The notes: generated from the sequence alone by a model not told the origin. Counted from the first letter of the stretch, positions 51,525-60,508 are shown. The stretch: DNA of 64,000 nucleotides from Deltaproteobacteria bacterium (GCA_018266075.1 JAFEBB010000036.1:17280-81279); one strand, 5' to 3'. Translations and numbers: made by a program.

Positions 51525-52087
51525 CACTCTTTCTCGGGCCTGTCGAAGACCTCTCCCAGCGCCCGCCGCAGCGCCGAATACGCGCGGTGCGCCCGAAGCT
51601 TAACGCCCGACACGGTCGTGCCCAACACAGCCGCTGCCTCCGCCGTGGAAAGACCCTCTTCCCGAATCATCACGAAGGCGTTGCGCTGGCTCTCGGGGAG
51701 CTTGGCCAGCTCCTCCTGAAAGCGGCCGTGCAGCTGGCGCGCGCTGAGCACCGCGTCGGGCAGCGGATCGCCGCCCACGGCCTCCGCGATGGCCTCCTCG
51801 CTCTCGTGGCTCGAGAACCGCGCCCGCCGCGACGCATCGATCGCCAGCCGCCGCGCAATCGCCAGCGCCCAGGGCAGCGCCGGCGAGCCCGGCTTGAAGT
51901 GTCCGCGGCTGCGGTGCAGCTGAAGGAAGGTCTGCTGGAGCAGGTCTTCGGCGCGCGCCTGGTCGCGGGTCTGCTTGATGAGGAAGGAGAAGAGGCGCGA
52001 CGAGAGCTCGTCGTAGAGCACTGCGAAGGCGGGCTCATCGCCCTCCGCGTACCTCGCCATCGCCTGGTCCAGCGCCTCGTTCGACAT
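51524..52087 (-). CDS. ECF-type RNA polymerase sigma factor
   Basis: A 187-residue sigma factor. Region 2 (AFAVLYDELSSRLFSFLIKQ, TRDQARAEDLLQQTFLQLHR) and region 4 (LAKLPESQRNAFVMIREEGL, STAEAAAVLGTTVSGVKLRA) are clear. GGGGG precedes the ATG. It is coupled with the NrsF-like gene downstream. A second sigma/anti-sigma pair in the window, unrelated in detail to the one at 1084. Confidence 0.92.
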   Translation of the reverse strand: MSNEALDQAMARYAEGDEPAFAVLYDELSSRLFSFLIKQTRDQARAEDLLQQTFLQLHRSRGHFKPGSPALPWALAIARRLAIDASRRARFSSHESEEAIAEAVGGDPLPDAVLSARQLHGRFQEELAKLPESQRNAFVMIREEGLSTAEAAAVLGTTVSGVKLRAHRAYSALRRALGEVFDRPEKE

Positions 52088-52191
52088 CCCCCGGCCCTCT
52101 CACGCCGGTTTCCCCCCGGCATGTCCTCGATACGAACGATGCCCGAGCCGGCTTCGGTGCGGTGTTCTGATTTAGTTTTTTCCGCATTTTC

Positions 52192-53160
52192 TCAACCCGG
52201 CTTCCGACGCAGGCGCAGGCCCAGCCCCTCCCCGGCCAGGATTCCGAGCGCAATGGTCAGGATCATCTCCGGCGGCTGCCAAGCGGAGAGTTGCAAAGGC
52301 GAGGCCCGCTGCGCGTGGATCCACACGATGCAGCCCAGCCAGAGCCCCACCACACCGCCGACCGCGCGTCGATGATGCGAGGGATGCGGCGAGCCGCAGG
52401 CGTCGAGGAGCTCGGCGCCCAGGCTCGAGCCGATGCCCACTTGAAGCGCCGCGGGCAGGAGCTGACCGAGGGCGATGTCGGCGGCGCTTCGCAGCGGAAA
52501 CGCGGCGCCCACCAGCAGCGAGGACAGACAGCCGGAGAGCGCGCCCCAGGCCGCGCCCTGCGCTTCGGGATGCGTGGGATCGCTCTCTGCGCGTGCCACC
52601 AGAATCGCGAGCAATCCCGGCAGCCCCAGCGCCAAAGCGGCCTCGAGCGACTCCAGCGCTGGCCCCCCTTGCCCCACACCGCCCGCGCCCTCCTTGAGCG
52701 CAATCCAGCCCGGCACCAGCAGCGCCATCGCCGAGACCACCCAGAGCGCCCATTCCGGCGGACCGAGGGCGTCGTCGCCGCGGCGCCCCACCGTCGCCGC
52801 GAGGAGCAGTGCGCCGAGCCCCCACGCGAGCGTGGACCACGGCCCGCCCAGCGGCGGCCCTGCGCTTTGCGGCCCGAGCAAGAGCAGCAGCTCCAGGCCG
52901 ACGACCGCGCAGCAGGTGAGCAGAAGCCACGCCGCGCGGCGCGCGCGATGGCTGCGCGTGGGCGACGGCGGCTCGAGCGCGACGCTTTGGAGAATCCGCG
53001 CGCGCAATGACTCGGGCGGCGAGGCGCCTCGCGGCGAGGTCACGCGCGACAACCGATCCTTTTCGTCCTCGACGCCGCGTGGGCGAGGCCCCCCACTCCC
53101 CGCCCACGCGGAATCCCGGACCCGCCGGACCTCCGGCTCGCCCTTGGTGTGCTGCTTCAC
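52192..53160 (-). CDS. Degenerate NrsF-like membrane protein
   Basis: A 322-residue protein starting with GTG at 53160 (GGAGG five bases upstream). After a charged N-terminal segment it has about six hydrophobic helices. It aligns with the NrsF-like protein at 50616, for instance ARAESDPTHPEAQGAAWGAL with the RRESDPVHPVALGATVGAL of the other, but where that one has DCPFSDPAHILVGHIAP this one has AAFPLRSAADIALGQLLP, so the Cys and the two His are lost. It lies upstream of the sigma gene, on the same strand. It may be a divergent or orphan copy with a different trigger. Confidence 0.7.
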   Translation of the reverse strand: MKQHTKGEPEVRRVRDSAWAGSGGPRPRGVEDEKDRLSRVTSPRGASPPESLRARILQSVALEPPSPTRSHRARRAAWLLLTCCAVVGLELLLLLGPQSAGPPLGGPWSTLAWGLGALLLAATVGRRGDDALGPPEWALWVVSAMALLVPGWIALKEGAGGVGQGGPALESLEAALALGLPGLLAILVARAESDPTHPEAQGAAWGALSGCLSSLLVGAAFPLRSAADIALGQLLPAALQVGIGSSLGAELLDACGSPHPSHHRRAVGGVVGLWLGCIVWIHAQRASPLQLSAWQPPEMILTIALGILAGEGLGLRLRRKPG

Positions 53161-53295
53161 GTCGACCTCCAGACCCCCAACGAGCCGGCCACCCGCAGCG
53201 CAGGACGCGCGGGCAAAAACGGACAGCGCGGTGAATACGCAACGCGTGCGTCGCGGTTTCGCCTGACGCGAATTCGCGCGCGCACCGAAACCAGA

Positions 53296-53324
53296 TTTCA
53301 CACGCGGCGTACCGAAGTGTGAAA
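53296..53324. promoter_or_regulatory. Inverted repeat before the lipoprotein gene
   Basis: TTTCACAC and GTGTGAAA arms, eight bases each with a 13-base spacer, located 23 bases before the ATG at 53348. Probable operator or 5' UTR hairpin. Confidence 0.5.
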
Positions 53325-53347
53325 CCAACTCTCGAGGAGCGATTCAA

Positions 53348-53653
53348 ATGAACAAGTCCTTCGCCATCGCCCTGGCCTTCACGCTGAGCGCGCTGAGCTC
53401 CGGCTGCGCGACCTTCTCGAACGGCACGCTCGCCTCCGAGCTCGTCAACGACCACGAGCCGGGCAGCACGAGCACGCCTGCCACCACCACCGCGAGCCTC
53501 GACGCCCCGCGGGGCACGCGCCCGGAAGGCGCCGCGTGCATCTATGGACCGCAATGCCGCTCGGGCTACTGCTCCAACAACGTCTGTGAAGACCTCAACG
53601 GCGACGGCAGCGACGACACCATCGACGCCGGCGCGGTGCTGGCCACGAAGTAG
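53348..53653 (+). CDS. Small lipoprotein
   Basis: A 101-residue lipoprotein (LSSGCATFSN). The rest has a short Thr/Ala stretch and a Cys-containing patch CIYGPQCRSGYCSNNVCEDL, followed by DLNGDGSDDTIDAG which resembles a calcium-binding loop (DxNxDGxxD). Function unknown. GAGGAG lies nine bases before the start. Confidence 0.75.
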   Translation: MNKSFAIALAFTLSALSSGCATFSNGTLASELVNDHEPGSTSTPATTTASLDAPRGTRPEGAACIYGPQCRSGYCSNNVCEDLNGDGSDDTIDAGAVLATK

Positions 53654-53697
53654 CGCCGCACGTGCTAGCCTGGATCCAGGTTCCATCGGGGGATCCC

Positions 53698-54147
53698 ATG
53701 CGGTTCGGAATCGTGGTGCTGTTGTTGTCGAGCGTGCCCGCCCTGGCCTTCGCGTCCGATCACAAGAAGTCGAAGCACGCGAGCACCAGCGCTTCGACGA
53801 CGACCACGACGACCACCTCGAGCTCGACGAAGCCGTCGAAGCACGAGGGCACCGTGACCCGGCACGTCGAGTACATGGACGGCGAGCAGCAGCCGGAGCC
53901 CAAGCACCACGGCTACAGCCGCGCGGAGATCGACGCGCTCAAGCAAGAGCAGCTGAACCGCGCCGCCGGCCATCCAGCCATCCGCGAGGGTTGGAAGATG
54001 CCCGTCGACAAGGAGCCGAGCTGGGACGAGCGCGAGAAGCACCGCGCCATCCGCACCGCGCCCACCGACGACTTCGACGACCCGCACGGCGGCAGCATCC
54101 AGATGAAGACCGACATGAACGGCAACCAGATGGAGACGCACTTCTGA
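53698..54147 (+). CDS. Exported protein of unknown function
   Basis: A 149-residue protein with signal peptide (MRFGIVVLLLSSVPALAFAS) and a Thr/Ser-rich stretch followed by a polar region rich in His, Lys and Glu (DALKQEQLNRAAGHPAIREG). The GGGGGA before the ATG at 53698 decides the start; a longer frame to 53662 has no site. No domain recognised. Confidence 0.65.
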   Translation: MRFGIVVLLLSSVPALAFASDHKKSKHASTSASTTTTTTTSSSTKPSKHEGTVTRHVEYMDGEQQPEPKHHGYSRAEIDALKQEQLNRAAGHPAIREGWKMPVDKEPSWDEREKHRAIRTAPTDDFDDPHGGSIQMKTDMNGNQMETHF

Positions 54148-54153
54148 CCGTCG

Positions 54154-54169
54154 TTAACTGTTCGGTTAA
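54154..54169. terminator. TTAAC-TGTTCG-GTTAA palindrome
   Basis: Arms TTAAC/GTTAA, loop of six, six bases after the stop of the gene ending at 54147. Same type as the elements at 19176 and 39412. Confidence 0.45.
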
Positions 54170-54318
54170 TCTCAAAATCTGAGCATCGTCGCGTGCGCGG
54201 CTGGCGGACGCCGGCGCGCTCCCGCAGAAATCCCCACGGCTCTCGCGCACCTGGCTGGCCTGGCGACCCTCGCCAGGCCCTTTGTTTTCAAGGCCCGGGA
54301 ACCTGAGCGGTGCATCGC

Positions 54319-54334
54319 TTGACTTTCGAGTCAA
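54319..54334. promoter_or_regulatory. Operator candidate 1: TTGACTTTCGAGTCAA
   Basis: Inverted repeat TTGACT / AGTCAA with TTCG between. Lies 73 bases before the multifunctional enzyme start and 42 bases, about four helical turns, from a second repeat. Typical of a dimeric regulator such as a TetR protein. Confidence 0.6.
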
Positions 54335-54358
54335 TCCTGCACCATCTTGCCCCCAGAC

Positions 54359-54378
54359 GATTGATTCTCGAATCAATC
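54359..54378. promoter_or_regulatory. Operator candidate 2: GATTGATTC / GAATCAATC
   Basis: Nine-base arms separated by two bases, 28 bases before the start. More extensive than candidate 1 and shares its TTGA-TCAA ends. A good repressor site for the lipid operon. Confidence 0.6.
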
Positions 54379-54406
54379 GCGACCCATTCCGCGCTGGAGG
54401 CGCACG

Positions 54407-57367
54407 ATGAGCAGCGAGCTTCGCTACGACGGCAAGGTGGCGGTGGTCACCGGCGCAGGTAACGGCCTCGGACGTTCGCACGCCCTGCTCCTCGCGAGCC
54501 GCGGCGCCAAGGTGGTGGTCAACGACCTCGGCGGCAGCTTCCACGGCGAGGGCAAGGGCACCGGCGCCGCCGACAAGGTCGTGGCCGAGATCAAGGTCGC
54601 GGGCGGCCAGGCCGCTGCCAACTACGACTCCGTCGAGAACGGCGACAAGATCATCCAGACCGCGCTCGACGTCTTCGGCGGCGTGGACATCATCGTCAAC
54701 AACGCCGGCATCCTCCGCGACGTCAGCTTCCAGAAGATGACCGACCAGGACTGGGACCTGATCTACAAAGTTCACGTCCTCGGCAGTTACAAAGTAACCA
54801 AGGCCGCCTGGAACCACATGCGCGAGAAGGGCTACGGCCGCATCGTGATGACCGCCAGCGCCGCGGGCATCTACGGAAACTTCGGCCAGGCCAACTACTC
54901 CATGGCCAAGCTCGGCCTGCACGGCTTCGCCCAGACGCTCGCGCTCGAGGGCGCCAAGAAGAACGTGCACGTGAACACCATCGCGCCCATCGCCGGCTCG
55001 CGCATGACCGAGACGGTGATGCCCAAGGAGCTCGTGGATGCGCTCAAGCCCGAGTTCGTGAGCCCGCTCATGGCCTGGCTCGCGCACGAGAGCTGCGAGG
55101 AGAACGGCGGCCTGTTCGAGGTCGGCGGCGGCTTCATCGGCAAGCTGCGCTGGGAGCGCACCGAGGGCGCGCTCTTCAAGCTCAACCAGCAGCTCACGCC
55201 GGAGAAGGTGCAGGAGAAGTGGACGACGATCGTCGACTTCGGGAAGACCACGCACCCCACCGACGTCACCGGCGCGCTCTCGCCGATCATGGACAACCTC
55301 GGCTCGGCGAAGAGCAAGTCGAACGAGTTCATCGACGTGGACGAGGCGCTCAAGGCCAAGTTCCCGGAGACGACCTCCAAGTACGACGAGCGCGATCTTG
55401 CGATCTACGCGCTCGGCGTTGGCGCGGCGCACGATCCGCTTGACGCGAAGGAACTGCAGAACGTTTATGAATTGCACACCGATGGTTTCCGCGCGCTGCC
55501 TACCTTCGGCGTGATCCCCGCGCTGAACCAGATCATGGAGGCCGCGAAGAACGGCGGCGGCATGGGCACGGGGCTGAACTTCGGCTTCGACCGCGTGCTC
55601 CACGGCGAGCAGTACCTCGAGCTCAAGCGCCCGCTGCCGCCGCACGCCAACCTCAAGCACAAGACCTGGATCAAGGACATCTTCGACAAGGGCAAGAACG
55701 CGCTGGTGGTGATCGCCATGCGCACCTACGACGAGAAGGGCCACGAGCTCGCGTACAACGAGCTCACCATGCTCGTGCGCGGGGCCGGTGGATTCGGCGG
55801 CGAGCGCGGGCCGTCGAGCGAGATCAACGTCCCGCCGGATCGCGCCCCCGACGCCGTGGTCACCGAGAAGATCAGCGAGAACCAGGCTCTACTTTATAGA
55901 TTGTCGGGCGACTGGAACCCGCTGCACGCGGATCCGGACTTCGCGCAGGCCTTTGGCTTCAAGAAGCCCATCCTCCACGGCCTGTGCACGTTCGGCTACG
56001 CGGCGCGCCACGTGATCAAGAGCTTCTCCAAGGGCGACCCGCGCTACTTCAAGAGCATCAAGACCCGCTTCGCGGACTCGGTGTTCCCCGGTGAGACGCT
56101 CAAGACCGAGATGTGGAAGGAAGGCGACAAGATCATCTTCCGCTGCAAGGTCGTCGAGCGCGACGCGACCGTGATCAGCAACGCGGCGATTGAACTGTAT
56201 AAAGAAATCCCCGCCGAGCCGGTCGACGCGCCCGCTCCCACTGCCCAGGCCGCCGCGCCTGCGGCCTCGGCCGGCCCGAACAGCGCCGCCATCTTCAACG
56301 CCATCGGCACCTACGTGAGCCAGAACCCGGACCTCGTGCAGAAGGTGAGCACGGTCTACATGTGGAAGCTGAAGGACCCGGCGAGCGTTTGGACGCTGGA
56401 TCTGAAGAACGGCAAGGGCGAGGTTCGCCCCGGCGAGACCAAGGCCGATTGCACGCTCGAGCTCACCGACGCCGACTTCATGGCCATGTGCACCGGCAAG
56501 GCCGATCCGCAGAAGCTCTTCACCACCGGCAAGCTCAAGATCGCCGGCAACGTGATGGCCAGCCAGAAGCTCAACTTCCTCAAGAACCTCGATCCCAACT
56601 TGGTCACGGGTAGCGCGCCCGCGGCGGCGGCAGCACCGGCTGCAGCGGCGAGCGGCCCCAACAGCACGGCGATCTTCTCGGCCATCGGCGCCTACGTCGC
56701 GGCCAACGCCGACCTGGTTGGTAAGATCAATACTGTCTACATGTGGAAGTTGAAGGATCCGGCGAGCGTCTGGACGATGGATCTCAAGAATGGCAAGGGC
56801 GAGGTGAAGCCCGGCGAGACCAAGGCGGATTGTACTTTGGAGCTCACCGACGCCGACTTCCTCGCCATGTGCACCGGAAAGGCTGATCCGCAGAAGCTCT
56901 TCACCACCGGCAAGCTCAAGATCAGCGGCAACATCATGGCCAGCCAGAAGCTGGAGTTCCTCAAGAAGCTCGACCCGAAGACCGTCGCCGACGCGCTCGC
57001 CAAGGCGCCAGCGCCCGCCGCCGCCGCGGGCAACTCCAGCAGCAAGGAGCCGCAGGCCACGGCCATCTTCGAGAAGCTCAAGGGCAAGCTGAACGCGAAG
57101 CTGGTGGGCGAGGTCGGCGCGGTGCTGCAGTTCAAGGTGAAGGACCCCGAGGCAACGTTCGTCATCGACTTGAAGTCCGGCGCCGGTGCCATCCGCAGCG
57201 GTCTGGATGCTGCGGCGACGACCACCTTCGAGCTCAACGACGAGGATCTGCAGCAGCTCGCCCAGGGCAAGGTCACCGCGCACGACCTCTACCAGCACGG
57301 GCAGCTCCGGGTGAACGGCGACGTCCGCCCGGCGCACAAGCTCGGCTTCTTCAACCTCAACGCCTAG
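54407..57367 (+). CDS. Multifunctional beta-oxidation enzyme: SDR dehydrogenase + MaoC hydratase + three SCP2 domains
   Basis: A 986-residue protein with the domain order of peroxisomal multifunctional enzyme 2 (HSD17B4). Residues about 1-290: a short-chain dehydrogenase with TGAGNGLGRSHALLL (cofactor loop), DIIVNNAGILRDV, and the catalytic Ser/Tyr/Lys in TASAAGIYGNFGQANYSMAK. About 330-600: a MaoC-like 2-enoyl-CoA hydratase 2, with LSGDWNPLHADPDFAQAFGF and KKPILHGLCTFG holding the Asp/His pair. Then three SCP2 sterol-carrier domains at about 623-735, 748-860 and 880-986; the first two are nearly identical, the third divergent. The enzyme should take trans-2-enoyl-CoA to 3-ketoacyl-CoA, probably on bulky or branched chains. 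The next gene is an SCP-x-like thiolase. Confidence 0.92.
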   Translation: MSSELRYDGKVAVVTGAGNGLGRSHALLLASRGAKVVVNDLGGSFHGEGKGTGAADKVVAEIKVAGGQAAANYDSVENGDKIIQTALDVFGGVDIIVNNAGILRDVSFQKMTDQDWDLIYKVHVLGSYKVTKAAWNHMREKGYGRIVMTASAAGIYGNFGQANYSMAKLGLHGFAQTLALEGAKKNVHVNTIAPIAGSRMTETVMPKELVDALKPEFVSPLMAWLAHESCEENGGLFEVGGGFIGKLRWERTEGALFKLNQQLTPEKVQEKWTTIVDFGKTTHPTDVTGALSPIMDNLGSAKSKSNEFIDVDEALKAKFPETTSKYDERDLAIYALGVGAAHDPLDAKELQNVYELHTDGFRALPTFGVIPALNQIMEAAKNGGGMGTGLNFGFDRVLHGEQYLELKRPLPPHANLKHKTWIKDIFDKGKNALVVIAMRTYDEKGHELAYNELTMLVRGAGGFGGERGPSSEINVPPDRAPDAVVTEKISENQALLYRLSGDWNPLHADPDFAQAFGFKKPILHGLCTFGYAARHVIKSFSKGDPRYFKSIKTRFADSVFPGETLKTEMWKEGDKIIFRCKVVERDATVISNAAIELYKEIPAEPVDAPAPTAQAAAPAASAGPNSAAIFNAIGTYVSQNPDLVQKVSTVYMWKLKDPASVWTLDLKNGKGEVRPGETKADCTLELTDADFMAMCTGKADPQKLFTTGKLKIAGNVMASQKLNFLKNLDPNLVTGSAPAAAAAPAAAASGPNSTAIFSAIGAYVAANADLVGKINTVYMWKLKDPASVWTMDLKNGKGEVKPGETKADCTLELTDADFLAMCTGKADPQKLFTTGKLKISGNIMASQKLEFLKKLDPKTVADALAKAPAPAAAAGNSSSKEPQATAIFEKLKGKLNAKLVGEVGAVLQFKVKDPEATFVIDLKSGAGAIRSGLDAAATTTFELNDEDLQQLAQGKVTAHDLYQHGQLRVNGDVRPAHKLGFFNLNA

Positions 57368-57397
57368 ATACTTGGCAATAATCGAAAGGAAATGACC

Positions 57398-58579
57398 ATG
57401 GGACGCAAGGTCAATGTCATCGGCGTGGGGATGATCAAGTTCTCCAAGCCCGGCGAGTCCGAGGACTACCACGTGATGGCGGCCAAGGCCGCCAAGGCCG
57501 CGCTCGCCGACGCGAACGTGCCATACAAGGAGATCGAGCAGGTCGTCGCCGGCTACGTCTACGGCGACTCCACCTGCGGCCAGCGCGCCGCTTATGAAGT
57601 CGGGCTCACCGGCATCCCTGTCATCAATGTGAATAACAACTGCTCCACCGGCTCGACCGCGCTGTTCATGGCGCGCCAGGCTGTCGAGGGCGGGCTGGCC
57701 GAGTGCGTGCTCGCGCTGGGCTTCGAGAAGATGGAGAAGGGCGCGCTCGGCAACAAGTTCAACGACCGCACCAACCCGCTCGAGCCGCACGTCAACGTGA
57801 TGAACAAGGTGCAGGGCTTCAACTCTGCCCCGCCCGCGGCGCAGATGTTCGGCGGCGCCGGCCGCGAGTACCGCTGGAAGTACGGCACCAAGCGCGAGAC
57901 CTTCGGCAAGATCAGCGAGAAGGCGCGCAAGCACGCCAGCAAGAACCCGTATGCACTGTTCAATCAAGTGTTGAGCCTGGACGAGATCATGGCCTCGCCC
58001 GAGGTCTTCGATCCGCTCACCCGCTTCCAGTGCTGCCCGCCCACCTGCGGCGCGGCCGCGGCGGTGCTCTGCAGCGACGAGTTCGCCAAGAAGCACGGCA
58101 TCAGCAAGCCCGTGTACATCGCGGCGCAGGTGATGAAGACGGACTTCGCCTCCTCGTTCGAGGAGGACTCGATGATCAAGATGTGCGGCTTCGACATGGC
58201 CAAGGTGGCGGCCAAGGAGACGTACGAGAAGTCGGGCCTCGGCCCCGAGGACGTGGACGTCATCGAGCTGCACGACTGCTTCACCGCGAACGAGCTACTG
58301 ACTTATGAGGCGCTGGGGCTCTGCCCCGAGGGTGGCGCCGAGAAGTTCATCTGGGACGGCGACAACACCTACGGCGGCAAGTGGGTCACGAACCCGTCGG
58401 GCGGCCTGCTCTCCAAGGGCCACCCGCTGGGCGCCACCGGCCTCGCGCAGTGCACGGAGCTGGTGTGGCAGCTGCGCGGCACGGCCGAGCAGCGCCAGGT
58501 GCCGGACGCCAAGGTCGCGCTGCAGCACAACCTCGGCCTCGGCGGCGCGTGCGTGATGACGATGTACCGGCGCGACTAA
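57398..58579 (+). CDS. SCP-x-type thiolase (lipid-transfer thiolase)
   Basis: A 393-residue thiolase-fold protein of the sterol-carrier protein x type. The nucleophile is the Cys in [13 protein letters not shown] (about 82), with [20 protein letters not shown] and [17 protein letters not shown], and the His in [20 protein letters not shown]. It completes the beta-oxidation round begun by the preceding enzyme, cleaving bulky 3-ketoacyl-CoA. The ATG at 57398 follows AAAGGA with seven bases between; an ATG at 57392 is too close. A 30-base gap separates it from the previous stop, so both form an operon. Confidence 0.93.
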   Translation: MGRKVNVIGVGMIKFSKPGESEDYHVMAAKAAKAALADANVPYKEIEQVVAGYVYGDSTCGQRAAYEVGLTGIPVINVNNNCSTGSTALFMARQAVEGGLAECVLALGFEKMEKGALGNKFNDRTNPLEPHVNVMNKVQGFNSAPPAAQMFGGAGREYRWKYGTKRETFGKISEKARKHASKNPYALFNQVLSLDEIMASPEVFDPLTRFQCCPPTCGAAAAVLCSDEFAKKHGISKPVYIAAQVMKTDFASSFEEDSMIKMCGFDMAKVAAKETYEKSGLGPEDVDVIELHDCFTANELLTYEALGLCPEGGAEKFIWDGDNTYGGKWVTNPSGGLLSKGHPLGATGLAQCTELVWQLRGTAEQRQVPDAKVALQHNLGLGGACVMTMYRRD

Positions 58580-58590
58580 ACAGTATCTCT

Positions 58591-58860
58591 TCAGTGCGGT
58601 GACAACGCGCCAGGCATGGCGCTCTCGGCCGGTGGCGTCTCGCCGGCCGACTGCGACATCGGCCAGACCGTCGGGCCGCCGTCCGCTTCGGCCCAGCTGG
58701 TCGTCGGCTTGACGTCCAGCGGCCCGCCCGGCCGATGCAGATCCGCGCTGTGCGACGGCGGCTCGGGCGCTTGAACCGGCCGGAGCTCCTCGTTCGCGGG
58801 CGCAGACGCGCAGGCCCACGCGAGCAACGCCAGCGCAGCGATGGCAAGCGCGCGCCTCAC
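58591..58860 (-). CDS. Small lipoprotein
   Basis: An 89-residue lipoprotein (LALLAWACASAPANE) that is Pro- and Ser-rich, with no domain. It starts six bases after the stop of the Hsp70-like gene, so both are one operon. Role unknown. Confidence 0.65.
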   Translation of the reverse strand: MRRALAIAALALLAWACASAPANEELRPVQAPEPPSHSADLHRPGGPLDVKPTTSWAEADGGPTVWPMSQSAGETPPAESAMPGALSPH

Positions 58861-58866
58861 GGATGG

Positions 58867-60369
58867 CTACCGCCGGCTCTGCGGCTTGGCGTCCACGATG
58901 GTCACCGCGACGGCGCTGCCGCTCGAGGCCAGCAGCCGCGCGCCGATCACGAAGTCCTGGCCCATGGTCAGCTCCAGCTTGGGCGTGCCCGACACGCGCC
59001 ACTCGGCGCCCACCTGAATGGTGCCCAGGATCTCGCGCTCGGTGCTGGTGGAGTCGAGGCTCTCGAAGAGCACCACCGGCACGGGCGCGTTCCACGTCGG
59101 CAGGCCCTCGAGCGGAATCTCCAGCTTCGCGGGCAGCGGCGTGTTCGCGGGGATGGCCTCCACCGTGCGGCCGCCGGGCAGCATGAGGTTGATCGACATG
59201 GGCACCACGTCGGCCAGCCCGCTCGCGCCACGCGCCAGGTTGCGCCCCAGGATGGCCGCGCCGATGGCCACGCCGAGCTCGGGGTGCACGTCCTTCTCCG
59301 AGGAGAAGCGCTTGAAGTGCTTGAGCCGCTCGCGAATCGCGGGCATGCGCGTCTGGCCACCCACCAGCACCAGCTCGTCGATCTGATCGGGCTTGAGCTT
59401 GGCGCGTTCGAGCACGTCGTCCACGGTGGCGGCCACGCGCTCGATGAGCTTGAAGCAGAGCTGCTCCACCTCGGTGCGCGTGAGGTTGAAGTCGAAGTGC
59501 AGGAACTGCTCGTCCTTCTGCACGATGCAGGGCACGCGGAGGTGGGCGCTGTCGCCCTTGGAGAGCGCGATCTTGGCGCTCTCGGCGGCGAACATCAGGC
59601 GCTGCATGACCACGGTGTTGGAGCGCAGCTCCACCCCGTACTGCTCGCGGAAGCGATCCACCAGGTTCTCGACGATGAGCTCGTCGAAGTTGGCGCCGCC
59701 CAGGAACGCGTCGCCGCCGGTGGCCAGCACGTTCACCACGCGGTTGTTCACCGACATCACCGTGGCGTCGAGCGTGCCGCCGCCGAGGTCGAACACGAGC
59801 ACCGTCTGCTCGGGGTTTCTCAAGTTTGCATAGTAGAGCGCGGCCGCCGTGGGCTCGTTCACCATGGCCAGGAGCTTGAGCCCGGCCTTCTCCACGGCCA
59901 CGCGCAGGGCCTCGCGCTGGCGCACGCTCGCGTGTGCGGGCACGCCCATCACGCACTCGGTGAAGGGCCCGCCCAGGGTGTTGCTCGCCTGCTCCACGAT
60001 GTGTGAGACCACCTGGCGGGCCACGTCCGTGAGCGGCTTCACCTGGCCGTAGACGTGGAAGGCGCAGTAGCCGTCCTCGCCCTCCACCAGCTCGTAGGCG
60101 AACTTCTCGCGGTGCCGGGCCACGTACTCGCTCTGGTAGCGCCGGCCCAGGAAGCGCTTGGCCTCGAAGATGGTGTGCCGCGGGTCGTCGACGATCTGGC
60201 TGCGCGCGGCGTGCCCCACCACCGCCTTGTCCGCCGCGCGGTACCAGGCCACCGAGGGCATCACGAAGACCTTGTCGCGCACCGGCACCAGCTTGAGCTT
60301 GCCGTTGGCGTCGAAGTACGCGGCCGCGGTGTTGGTGGTGCCGAAGTCGATTCCCAGAACAGGTGCCAT
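58867..60369 (-). CDS. Short Hsp70 (DnaK-like) chaperone without helical lid
   Basis: A 500-residue Hsp70 family protein. The ATPase part starts VLGIDFGTTNTAAAYF and has EPTAAALYYANLRN, VLVFDLGGGTLDATVM, VLATGGDAFLGGANFDELIV and ELVLVGGQTRMPAIRERLKH. After about residue 380 comes a beta sandwich (VVPMSINLMLPGGRTVEAIP, LEIPLEGLPTWNAPVPVVLF) but the C-terminal helical lid of DnaK is missing. Such short forms are common in myxobacteria and may be adapted to a special client. Start MAPVLGIDF at 60369; an earlier in-frame ATG at 60384 is less likely. Confidence 0.92.
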   Translation of the reverse strand: MAPVLGIDFGTTNTAAAYFDANGKLKLVPVRDKVFVMPSVAWYRAADKAVVGHAARSQIVDDPRHTIFEAKRFLGRRYQSEYVARHREKFAYELVEGEDGYCAFHVYGQVKPLTDVARQVVSHIVEQASNTLGGPFTECVMGVPAHASVRQREALRVAVEKAGLKLLAMVNEPTAAALYYANLRNPEQTVLVFDLGGGTLDATVMSVNNRVVNVLATGGDAFLGGANFDELIVENLVDRFREQYGVELRSNTVVMQRLMFAAESAKIALSKGDSAHLRVPCIVQKDEQFLHFDFNLTRTEVEQLCFKLIERVAATVDDVLERAKLKPDQIDELVLVGGQTRMPAIRERLKHFKRFSSEKDVHPELGVAIGAAILGRNLARGASGLADVVPMSINLMLPGGRTVEAIPANTPLPAKLEIPLEGLPTWNAPVPVVLFESLDSTSTEREILGTIQVGAEWRVSGTPKLELTMGQDFVIGARLLASSGSAVAVTIVDAKPQSRR

Positions 60370-60508
60370 GGCGAGCCAAAGCATGGCACGCCGACATGAA
60401 TCTGTGACCAGCGCCCACGCGGTCCTCGCACGCTGCGCTTGAAAATTTCGAAAGACCTCCTCGGGGCCGCGATTTCAAAGGGAGGCACGGCTGGGCTAGA
60501 ACCGGCGC

